Shown: positions 1 to 5,564 of the stretch, piece after piece
How the letters are laid out: every line of letters starts with the position of its first letter
Position numbering within the stretch: the first letter of the stretch is position 1
NCBI GenBank assembly: GCA_025351145.1
Contig: JANXWM010000767.1
Span: forward strand, 1 to 8,655
Origin: Chitinophagaceae bacterium
GTDB lineage: Bacteria; Bacteroidota; Bacteroidia; Chitinophagales; Chitinophagaceae
Direction: 5' to 3'
DNA: 8,655 bases
The notes under the pieces: model-generated
What the model was told of the DNA's origin: nothing
Database searches by the model: none
Seen by the model: the letters and a program-made list of their open reading frames with translations, nothing else
Program-made: the position numbers and the translations under genes

Positions 1-146
1 CAGAACATTACTTTATTTCCCTTTTCAAAAGCTTTTGAAATAACATCTACTGCAAAATCTATTCTCCGTAGCATGGCATCATCCTGCAGTAGTTGCTGTT
101 TTACCGCAATCGATGATGAAATAATATCCTTAATTTTTTCATTCAT
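1..146 (-). CDS. gmhA: Phosphoheptose isomerase (sedoheptulose 7-phosphate isomerase), N-terminal part
   Basis: Only the first 48 codons are inside the window; the gene runs off the left edge. The protein begins MNEKIKDIISSSIAVKQQLL and continues with an amphipathic stretch ending KAFEKGNKVMF. This matches the N-terminal helices and first SIS-domain strand of GmhA, where the phosphosugar-binding CGNGGSA loop would follow immediately (not visible here). GmhA proteins are usually about 190 residues, so roughly a quarter is present. Known family role: cytoplasmic isomerisation of sedoheptulose 7-phosphate to D-glycero-D-manno-heptose 7-phosphate. The start lies 12 bp after the hddA stop on the same strand, so the two are probably co-transcribed, and HddA would phosphorylate the GmhA product. 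No Shine-Dalgarno sequence is visible before the ATG. It could be another SIS-domain sugar isomerase, but the hddA neighbour makes GmhA much the best reading. Confidence 0.8.
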   Translation of the reverse strand, partial: MNEKIKDIISSSIAVKQQLLQDDAMLRRIDFAVDVISKAFEKGNKVMF

Positions 147-158
147 AATTAATGTTTT

Positions 159-1184
159 CTATGCACTTGTCCACGTAATCAACCCCTGTTTTGTAAAACG
201 GAAAGGTTTTATTTCGCCGCCAAAATTATTTAAAGTATCAATCACTTTAAAGCGGGTGTTGCCGGGACAATAAAATATCATAAACCCGCCACCACCTGCA
301 CCGCTTATTTTGCCGCCTGTTGCGCCTGCTTTTTTTACCGCACTGTAAATAGCTTCAATAGCAGGATTGGAAATATTCTTCGCCATATTCCTCTTTTGCT
401 GAAAGCCGTAATCAAGCACTTCGCCAATTTCGTGCAGGCGGCCTTTCAGCAAAGCTTCCTTCATCATTTTCGACTGCTCTTTTAAATGGTGCATCGCTTC
501 AATGGACTGAAGGTTTTTATCAATCACATTCTGCTGCTGTTCTTTTATAATCGTTGAAGATTCGCGGCTTACCGAAGTGAAATAAAGCACCAGGTTATTT
601 TCCAGTTCATCCAAATACTCCTGCTTTATGCGCAACGGATTTACAATTACTTTATCGCCTTCATAAAATTCCATGAAGTTGATGCCGCCAAAAGTGGCTG
701 CATACTGATCCTGTTTGCCGCCTTCCAACTGCAAATCTTTGCGTTCAATTTCGTATGCGTAGTGCGCAATATCATATTCGCCAAGGGGCAGTTTAAGCAT
801 TTCTGCAAACGCACCTATAACTGCTACAACAAGCGTTGATGAAGTGCCCAATCCGCTGCCTGCCGGGGCATCTACATAAGTGCTCAAGCAGAAATTGGTA
901 AGAGGCAAACCATAATCTTTTTGAATGCGGTTGTACACGCCTTTCAGCAGGTCAAGTTTGCCGTTGATGGGCAGCTCATTGCTCCATTCAAAACGCTGTT
1001 CTTCTTTGCGGTCGAGGGCCTGTAAAATGATGCCGTTTTCCTGGATAGGTTCAATGCTTGCATGCGCATAATGCGAAATGGTGGCATTTAAAATAGCTCC
1101 GCCAAACTCATCGCTGTACGGACTAACATCTGTACCGCCACCGGCCAAACCAATTCGCAAAGGTGCCCTGCTTCTGTAGATCAT
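159..1184 (-). CDS. hddA: D-glycero-alpha-D-manno-heptose 7-phosphate kinase (GHMP family)
   Basis: A complete 341-residue GHMP kinase of the usual HddA length. N-terminal motif PLRIGLAGGGTDV is at residues 8-20. The ATP-binding motif PAGSGLGTSST is at 107-117. GGKQDQYAATFGG at 155-167 carries the presumed catalytic Asp159. The C-terminal glycine-rich motif GGKISGAGGGGF is at 290-301. The opening, with AGGGTDVSPYSDEFGGAILNAT, is characteristic of HddA rather than galactokinase or mevalonate kinase. Known role: cytoplasmic phosphorylation of D-glycero-D-manno-heptose 7-phosphate to the alpha-1,7-bisphosphate, the branch leading to GDP-activated heptose for surface glycans. It is followed after 12 bp by gmhA. 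A candidate promoter lies about 40 bp upstream, just inside a long inverted repeat. Nothing is broken or missing. Distinction from the related fucokinase-like GHMP kinases rests on the N-terminal signature and the gmhA neighbour. Confidence 0.9.
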   Translation of the reverse strand: MIYRSRAPLRIGLAGGGTDVSPYSDEFGGAILNATISHYAHASIEPIQENGIILQALDRKEEQRFEWSNELPINGKLDLLKGVYNRIQKDYGLPLTNFCLSTYVDAPAGSGLGTSSTLVVAVIGAFAEMLKLPLGEYDIAHYAYEIERKDLQLEGGKQDQYAATFGGINFMEFYEGDKVIVNPLRIKQEYLDELENNLVLYFTSVSRESSTIIKEQQQNVIDKNLQSIEAMHHLKEQSKMMKEALLKGRLHEIGEVLDYGFQQKRNMAKNISNPAIEAIYSAVKKAGATGGKISGAGGGGFMIFYCPGNTRFKVIDTLNNFGGEIKPFRFTKQGLITWTSA

Positions 1185-1221
1185 TTTTGTAAGCTTTGAG
1201 CTGTCAATATTTTAGTTTAGT

Positions 1222-1229
1222 CAAAAGTA
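1222..1229 (-). promoter_or_regulatory. Candidate Bacteroidota -7 promoter element for hddA-gmhA
   Basis: On the minus strand this reads TACTTTTG, a full match to the Bacteroidota -7 consensus TAnnTTTG, and it is 37 bp before the hddA ATG. The -33 region (TTCA, about 19 bp upstream) is a poor match to TTTG and falls in the end of the inverted-repeat element. The box overlaps a small palindrome, GTATTTTAATAC (1227-1238). This is motif evidence only. Confidence 0.4.
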
Positions 1230-1245
1230 TTTTAATACATTTTAT

Positions 1246-1432
1246 GAACCCGGCATTGGCTCTTTTCTCATCGTCTGTTGCGTCGCACACTTGTACGCTT
1301 GGAACATTGTGCGTCAAATGACGCACGGTTAAAATATTCGCTTCGATCTTTGCTTCGGTAAAAGTTCAATATATAATCCGAACGTACAAGAGTGCGACGC
1401 AAGGAAAGCTTCATTCATATACTGCTGCCCGG
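1246..1432. repeat. Long inverted-repeat element (MITE/REP-like) between hddA and the family 4 glycosyltransferase gene
   Basis: Two arms face each other. The right arm core at 1383-1402 is CGTACAAGAGTGCGACGCAA. The reverse complement of 1278-1297 matches it at 19 of 20 positions. Similarity extends outward: after the GCAA of each core there are 23-24 bases and then a terminal GCCGGG or GCCCGG block (1254-1249 read in reverse on the left, 1427-1432 on the right). The element therefore spans about 187 bp. The core recurs at 5750-5769. The interior has no open frame and contains a short perfect hairpin at 1309-1326. The element almost fills the intergenic space and interrupts no gene. It could be a non-autonomous mobile element, or a structured intergenic repeat acting as transcription barrier for the operon ending at 1448. 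No target-site duplication is evident. Confidence 0.65.
1309..1326. repeat. Perfect short palindrome inside the inverted-repeat element
   Basis: GTGCGTCA-AA-TGACGCAC is an 8+8 perfect inverted repeat with a 2-base centre. On RNA the stem would open to six pairs around a CAAATG loop. It is not followed by a T-run on either strand, so it does not look like an intrinsic terminator. It lies about 11 bases inside the left arm core and could be an inner stem of the element or a protein-binding palindrome. Confidence 0.5.
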
Positions 1433-1447
1433 CCCAAAATATTTGCA

Positions 1448-2599
1448 TTACCTATTTATTTGCTTTGATAATTCTTTAATGCAGTCAACCAAAATTCCCC
1501 AACTGTATTTCTTTTTTTCTTCGCGAAGGTGAGGCAAAAAATAGTCTTCACCTAATTCGTACAGCATGCGGATATGCGCTGCAATATCTGCTGGGTTTGG
1601 CTCGCAAACAAGGCCAGCCTTACCGTTGGGCACCAGATGGGGCAGCCCGCCAACATTGGTTACCAGCATGGGTTTTTCGAAATGATAGGCGAGGGGCGTA
1701 ACGCCGCTTTGCGTGGCATTTCGGTACGGCTGAATTACGAAATCGGCGGCACTGAGATAATATTTTACTTCGTTCTCGGGAATAAAATCTGCTTTTATAA
1801 TTAAGTGCGAACGTATGCCGAGCTTATCTATGAGTTGTTGATAAGGCTGTTCATCCTCGTAAAATTCACCGGCGATAAGGAGCTTTGGGATTTGGAATTG
1901 GGGATTTGGAATTGGATGCTTGGTTAATATTTTCATCGCTTCGAGCAATAAATCCAAACCCTTGTATTTGCGTATAAAACCAAAGAATAAAATAATGTTA
2001 TCGTGCATATTTAAACCGAGATGCTGCCTTGCTTCTGCCTTATTTATTTGATCGCCAAAATGATCGAACAACGGATGCACTGTTTGCAGCAAAGGCTTTT
2101 GGGTAAAGGTTCGCAGGTCGCTTGTTACCTTTTCACTGAGCGAAATAAAAGCATCAACGGGCTTAATAAAATACTGGGTAAACTGTTTATCACCAACTCT
2201 CTTTTCGTGGGGAATGGCATTGTGTGCAATGCAGATAATTTTTGTGTGTTTATTCTTTTTAGCCAGCCTTAAAATGGCACCCAGCGCAGGCCCCATTAAT
2301 GGAAGCCAGTATGCAACAACAATAATATCAGGACGAAGATTTTTTAACTCGTATCCAATCTTGATCCAGTTAAATGGATTGATAGAATTAATGCAAACTT
2401 TTATGTTGAGTTTTTTTGTAAGCGGTTCTTTTGAATACTGCGTTTTTCCGGGGAACATGAACGCAGGATATTGGTATGAAAAAGTATAAATCGTTGTATC
2501 GAAACCCTGCTGCTGAAATTCTGTTGCAAGCCTTTCGTTAAAAGATGCAATACCACCGCGGATGGGATGTGCCTGGCCGATGATAACGACTTTTTTCAT
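1448..2599 (-). CDS. Glycosyltransferase family 4 (GT-B fold)
   Basis: A complete 383-residue protein, last gene of the four-gene minus-strand run, starting 10 bp after the upstream glycosyltransferase stop. The N-terminal Rossmann domain starts MKKVVIIGQAHPIRGGIASF, with the GG loop used for acceptor or nucleotide contacts. The C-terminal donor domain begins near residue 200 (NIILFFGFIRKYKGLDLLLEA) and continues through LLIAGEFYED (240-249) to PYRNATQSGVTPLAYHFEKP (291-310) and VTNVGGLPHLV (313-323). The Glu of the canonical E-x7-E motif before the SG pair is not at its usual place (T296, Q297), which is seen in some subgroups. No signal peptide or membrane span is apparent, so it is probably cytoplasmic or peripheral. 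The donor and acceptor sugars cannot be read from the sequence. Residues 229-238 (PIPNPQFQIP) are encoded by a 14-bp tandem repeat. The downstream inverted repeat may separate this operon from hddA. Confidence 0.85.
   Translation of the reverse strand: MKKVVIIGQAHPIRGGIASFNERLATEFQQQGFDTTIYTFSYQYPAFMFPGKTQYSKEPLTKKLNIKVCINSINPFNWIKIGYELKNLRPDIIVVAYWLPLMGPALGAILRLAKKNKHTKIICIAHNAIPHEKRVGDKQFTQYFIKPVDAFISLSEKVTSDLRTFTQKPLLQTVHPLFDHFGDQINKAEARQHLGLNMHDNIILFFGFIRKYKGLDLLLEAMKILTKHPIPNPQFQIPKLLIAGEFYEDEQPYQQLIDKLGIRSHLIIKADFIPENEVKYYLSAADFVIQPYRNATQSGVTPLAYHFEKPMLVTNVGGLPHLVPNGKAGLVCEPNPADIAAHIRMLYELGEDYFLPHLREEKKKYSWGILVDCIKELSKQINR
1887..1914. repeat. Perfect 14-bp tandem repeat inside the glycosyltransferase gene
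   Basis: GGGATTTGGAATTG occurs twice back to back (1887-1900 and 1901-1914) with no mismatch. The gene reads the opposite strand, giving PIPNPQFQIP at residues 229-238, in a loop between the helix ending AMKILTKH and the strand LLIAGEF. Because 14 is not a multiple of three, gain or loss of a single unit would shift the frame. Confidence 0.8.
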
Positions 2600-2609
2600 A
2601 GGAATAGTT

Positions 2610-3554
2610 TTACTTAATTCCCAGCTTGTCTTCTATAAGGTAAGTATTTCGCTCAGTTGAATTTCTTCCTATAAGTTCGGCAACGAAACCGGTGAGAAAC
2701 AATTGCATGCCGATAATCATCGTAGCTAGTCCAATATAAAACGGTGGACGATTGGTTAAAGAAAAATTTTGAAGGGTGAATTTGGCAATGATGAGGTATG
2801 CGCTGAGGCCAAAACCAATGAGGAAACAAAGCGTACCGTATAAGCCGAAAAAGTGCATAGGTTTTTTGCCAAAGCGACCGATGAAATTTAGTGTGAGCAG
2901 ATCGAGAAAGCCGTTGATAAACCTGCTCCATCCAAACTTGGTTATTCCGTATTTGCGTGGCCGGTGTTCAACTATTTTTTCGCCGATATTTCTAAAACCT
3001 GCAAGCTTTGCAAGCACCGGAATATAGCGGTGCATTTCGCCATATATTTCAACGCTTTTTATTACTTTATTTCTATAAGCTTTAAGGCCGCAGTTAAAGT
3101 CGTGCAGTTTAATGCCTGACATACTTCTTGCAGCAGCATTGAATACTTTTGAGGGAAGATTTTTGGTAAATGTATTATCGTACCGCTTTTTTTTCCAGCC
3201 GCTTACGAGGTCGTAACGGTCTTCAACAATCATTTTATAAAGCTCCGGAATTTCATCCGGCGAGTCCTGCATATCTGCATCCATGGTAATTACCACATTG
3301 CCTTTAGCAGCTTTAAATGCTTCGTTTAATGCTGCCGATTTTCCATAGTTGCGTTGAAACCTGATACCTTTAAAATTTGGGTTGCCTGCAGCAATTTCTT
3401 TCACTACTTCCCAACTGTTATCGGTGCTGCCATCGTCGGCAAGGATTACTTCATAAGAAAGATTGTGTTCAGTTACGACACGAACTATCCAGTCTGATAA
3501 TTCAGGCAGCGATTCATCTTCATTGTATAATGGGATAACGATGGATACATCCAT
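2610..3554 (-). CDS. Family 2 glycosyltransferase, DPM1/GtrB-like, with two C-terminal membrane helices
   Basis: A complete 314-residue protein. Residues 1-225 form a GT-A catalytic domain: VSIVIPLYNEDESLPEL at 3-19, nucleotide-binding Asp pair ADDGSTDNS at 39-47, the metal-binding DAD at 92-94 within MDADMQDSP, and DFNCGLKAYR at 152-161, followed by HRPRKYGITKFGWSR at 197-211. Two hydrophobic helices follow at about 233-257 and 271-295. This layout is that of polyprenyl-phosphate sugar transferases (dolichol-phosphate mannose synthase, GtrB, ArnC-like). They move a sugar from a nucleotide donor onto undecaprenyl phosphate at the inner face of the cytoplasmic membrane. The sugar is not predictable from sequence alone. 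It sits 9 bp after the DUF4199 gene and 10 bp before the family 4 glycosyltransferase, so co-transcription is likely. No truncation or missing motif is seen. Confidence 0.88.
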   Translation of the reverse strand: MDVSIVIPLYNEDESLPELSDWIVRVVTEHNLSYEVILADDGSTDNSWEVVKEIAAGNPNFKGIRFQRNYGKSAALNEAFKAAKGNVVITMDADMQDSPDEIPELYKMIVEDRYDLVSGWKKKRYDNTFTKNLPSKVFNAAARSMSGIKLHDFNCGLKAYRNKVIKSVEIYGEMHRYIPVLAKLAGFRNIGEKIVEHRPRKYGITKFGWSRFINGFLDLLTLNFIGRFGKKPMHFFGLYGTLCFLIGFGLSAYLIIAKFTLQNFSLTNRPPFYIGLATMIIGMQLFLTGFVAELIGRNSTERNTYLIEDKLGIK

Positions 3555-3563
3555 GCTTCAGAA

Positions 3564-4085
3564 TTAGATTTGAGGTTGTGCAAATGGTGTTTGCGGATTT
3601 TTCTTTGCAATGGCTGCGCCAATTAAAGATGCTACTGCTCCGTATATAGCAAACATTAATAAAATTGCGCTGATTGCAATCAGCGTAAAATTATTTCTAG
3701 TCATCTCTAATAATTGGTTTACCTGATCTTCTGATAAGTCTTTATTAGATGCCATTTCAGTTCGGGCAATTTCAATTGTTTTATCTACAATATCGGGAAA
3801 AATAAATTTGATTGAAATAAAGGTGTAAACAGCCATTAATGCGGTAATAAATGCTGTTGTTTTAAAGCCATGCGCGAATACATTGCCGAAGGTTACATTA
3901 CCATTCATTTGTTTTGCAAAATAAATACAGCTCCAGATTACCCCGCCTATTAAAACTGCATATTGAAGATATCCTAACGTTTTATTTCCAAACTGGTTTG
4001 TAAAATACAATACAAGGCCATAAACAATTAATATTAACGATATCATGAGTCCTTTTTGTACCGGGGTGGCAATTTTCTGTTCCAT
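3564..4085 (-). CDS. DUF4199 family integral membrane protein
   Basis: A 173-residue protein with four predicted membrane helices: about residues 12-29 (GLMISLILIVYGLVLYF), 38-57 (GYLQYAVLIGGVIWSCIYFA), 75-95 (TTAFITALMAVYTFISIKFIF) and 133-158 (FTLIAISAILLMFAIYGAVASLIGAA). A charged, helical extracytoplasmic or cytoplasmic stretch lies between the third and fourth (IVDKTIEIARTEMASNKDLSEDQVNQLLEMTRN). The layout, including the FGNVFAHGFKTTAF segment, fits the uncharacterised DUF4199 family, common in Bacteroidota. Its function is unknown. It lies 14 bp after the dihydroorotase-like gene and 9 bp before the family 2 glycosyltransferase. The neighbourhood suggests a role near the membrane-bound glycosyltransferase, but that is only inference. 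Confidence 0.82.
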   Translation of the reverse strand: MEQKIATPVQKGLMISLILIVYGLVLYFTNQFGNKTLGYLQYAVLIGGVIWSCIYFAKQMNGNVTFGNVFAHGFKTTAFITALMAVYTFISIKFIFPDIVDKTIEIARTEMASNKDLSEDQVNQLLEMTRNNFTLIAISAILLMFAIYGAVASLIGAAIAKKNPQTPFAQPQI

Positions 4086-4099
4086 GATGGCTGTTTTAT

Positions 4100-5365
4100 T
4101 TATTTATTCAAAACTAAGTTTCCTTTTGAGAAAATACCAATTACTTTTCCCGTTAAAGTATGATTGATAAATGCCGAGTTCTGAGATTTACTCTTTACCT
4201 GTTCTTTGGTAAATACCGTTTCCGGCAGCTGATTAAATAAAGTAAATTCGGCTATTTTCCCTTCCTTAATGACTGAAGTATTTAGATTAAATATCCTTCT
4301 TGCATTCAAAGAAAACAGCGCTGCGATATCATTTGCGCTCAATTCCGGTAAAACTGTGTGTATAGCTGAATAACAGGTCTGCAAACCAATCATCCCATCT
4401 TTAGCATATTCAAATTCGCATGTTTTATTATCCCAGTCCTGGGGTGTATGATGCGATGCAATGCAATCTACTGAACCATTCTTTACAGCCTCTCTTAATG
4501 CCATCATATCAGTCCTGCTGCGCAATGGCGGGTTTACTTTAAGGTTCGTATCGTAATCTTTTAAATCTTCATCGCAGAAGAAAAGATGATAAGGCGTTAC
4601 AGAACAGGTAACATGTAAACCTGCGTCTTTTGCACGCTTAATATATTCAATGGATTTTGCAGTAGTAACACCTGTAAAATGCAATTTTGAACCTGCATAG
4701 CGTGCCAGTTTAATATCTCTTGCCACCATCAATTCCTCGGCCATTGCGGGTATGCCTGGTAACCCCAGCCTTGTTGAAACAATTCCTTCATGCATTAAAC
4801 CAAACTGGCCAATGCTTTTATCAACCGGAACCTGTATTACTACGCCGTTAAACGCTTTTACGTATTGCAGGGCTTTTACCATTAAACCGGCAGATTGTAT
4901 GGCATTGGTACCGTCGCTAAAAGCAACTGCACCGCTTGCATACATATCGTACATTTCAGCAAGTTCTTTTCCCTCGCATTGTTTTGTTACTGCACCTAAT
5001 GGGTGTACAGTTACATGCAACCCTTTTGCTTTCTGAATAATATACTCTGCCTGTGCTTTATTGTGAACAACAGGGTTTGTATTTGGTAAAGTGAAAACCT
5101 GTGTATAACCACCGGCAGCGGCAGCGGCAGTGCCTGTTTCAAGTGTTTCTTTGTGTTCTGATCCCGGATCGCAGAATTGAGCAAAAATATCAACCCACCC
5201 CTGCGAAATAAAAGCATTATTACATTCAATTGTTTCATCAGCTTCTTCATTTAGCTGCGGCTCAATTTTTTCAATAATACCATTGGTAATCAAAATATCT
5301 TTTACCAAACCATTGTGTGGCGAGCCCTGATCTGCAACTGCAACCTGTTTCAGTAAAATCTTCAT
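4100..5365 (-). CDS. Dihydroorotase-like protein (class I PyrC homologue), probably non-catalytic
   Basis: A complete 421-residue amidohydrolase-fold protein, aligned along its whole length with class I dihydroorotases: GWVDIFAQFCDPGSEHKETLETG at 56-78, PNTNP at 94-98, the conserved FSD at 149-151, VNPPLRS at 277-283 and CEFEYAKDGMIGLQT at 316-330. The metal and substrate residues are largely gone. The D-x-H-x-H-x-R motif reads D59-I-F61-A-Q63-F-C65. The lysine/His ligand positions read IQVP (Q178) and HFTGVTT (G232). The late Asp of the usual TDHAP reads SHHTP (H305). Only Asp151 and the Asn positions remain. It therefore probably does not make dihydroorotate. Non-catalytic PyrC' proteins in Pseudomonas serve as structural partners of aspartate carbamoyltransferase, but no pyrB is in view. 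First gene of the four-gene run, with its own candidate promoter. Automatic annotation would call it dihydroorotase. Confidence 0.85.
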   Translation of the reverse strand: MKILLKQVAVADQGSPHNGLVKDILITNGIIEKIEPQLNEEADETIECNNAFISQGWVDIFAQFCDPGSEHKETLETGTAAAAAGGYTQVFTLPNTNPVVHNKAQAEYIIQKAKGLHVTVHPLGAVTKQCEGKELAEMYDMYASGAVAFSDGTNAIQSAGLMVKALQYVKAFNGVVIQVPVDKSIGQFGLMHEGIVSTRLGLPGIPAMAEELMVARDIKLARYAGSKLHFTGVTTAKSIEYIKRAKDAGLHVTCSVTPYHLFFCDEDLKDYDTNLKVNPPLRSRTDMMALREAVKNGSVDCIASHHTPQDWDNKTCEFEYAKDGMIGLQTCYSAIHTVLPELSANDIAALFSLNARRIFNLNTSVIKEGKIAEFTLFNQLPETVFTKEQVKSKSQNSAFINHTLTGKVIGIFSKGNLVLNK

Positions 5366-5385
5366 GTGAGGGGAGTAAAATTTTG

Positions 5386-5393
5386 CGAATATA
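5386..5393 (-). promoter_or_regulatory. Candidate -7 promoter element for the dihydroorotase-like operon
   Basis: The minus strand reads TATATTCG, one mismatch from TAnnTTTG, 20 bp before the ATG at 5365. A T-rich CTTTTTAT about 18-20 bp further upstream could stand in for the -33 TTTG. The predicted leader would be very short. The box abuts the -33 region of the oppositely directed tRNA promoter. Motif evidence only. Confidence 0.3.
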
Positions 5394-5394
5394 A

Positions 5395-5424
5395 GTTGAT
5401 TTTTATAAAAAGCCTTTACATTTG
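5395..5424 (+). promoter_or_regulatory. Candidate Bacteroidota promoter for tRNA-Pro
   Basis: TACATTTG at 5417-5424 matches the -7 consensus TAnnTTTG exactly, with GTTG at 5395-5398 as a -33 candidate, 18 bp upstream. Transcription would start near 5431, leaving about 27 bases of leader before the tRNA at 5458. The position directly before a stable RNA gene makes this the best supported promoter in the window. Confidence 0.55.
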
Positions 5425-5457
5425 CAGCCCTGCGGTTAAATGCCGTTCAGGTAATTT

Positions 5458-5531
5458 CGGGATGTAGCGCAGCCCGGTAGCGCACACGTCTGGGGGGCGT
5501 GGGGTCGCAAGTTCAAATCTTGTCATCCCGA
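5458..5531 (+). tRNA. tRNA-Pro (anticodon GGG)
   Basis: A 74-base cloverleaf. The acceptor stem CGGGATG pairs fully with CATCCCG (5524-5530), and A5531 is the discriminator. The D stem is GCGC/GCGC around AGCCCGGTA. The anticodon stem CACGT/GCGTG (one T-G pair) encloses CTGGGGG, giving anticodon GGG. The variable loop is GGGTC. The T stem GCAAG/CTTGT (one wobble) encloses TTCAAAT. The first pair C-G with discriminator A is the bacterial tRNA-Pro identity pattern. GGG reads CCC and, by wobble, CCU proline codons. CCA is not encoded (CTT follows), so it must be added after transcription. The gene has its own promoter and a hairpin terminator 7 bases downstream. Confidence 0.95.
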
Positions 5532-5537
5532 CTTTGT

Positions 5538-5564
5538 AAAAGCTCTGATTTTTTCAGGGCTTTT
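5538..5564 (+). terminator. Intrinsic terminator after tRNA-Pro
   Basis: AAAAGCTCTGA (5538-5548) pairs with TCAGGGCTTTT (5554-5564), 11 pairs with one G-T, around a TTTTT loop. The arm ends in T residues, giving the U-tract for the plus strand. The A-run on the other side would also let it work weakly on the minus strand. Confidence 0.8.

Noticed and set aside
73..273. Short plus-strand open frame overlapping gmhA and hddA
   Set aside because: It is antisense to two well-supported genes and spans their junction. The same applies to the other plus-strand short frames between 1574 and 5036.
1192..1202. AGCT-TTG-AGCT palindrome just before hddA
   Set aside because: Four-base arms are expected by chance at this frequency and no second copy or T-run supports a function.
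5011..5250. Second minus-strand frame within the dihydroorotase-like gene
   Set aside because: Alternative reading of a gene whose main frame has full-length homology. The 92-codon frame at 2653-2931 within the family 2 glycosyltransferase is the same kind of shadow.
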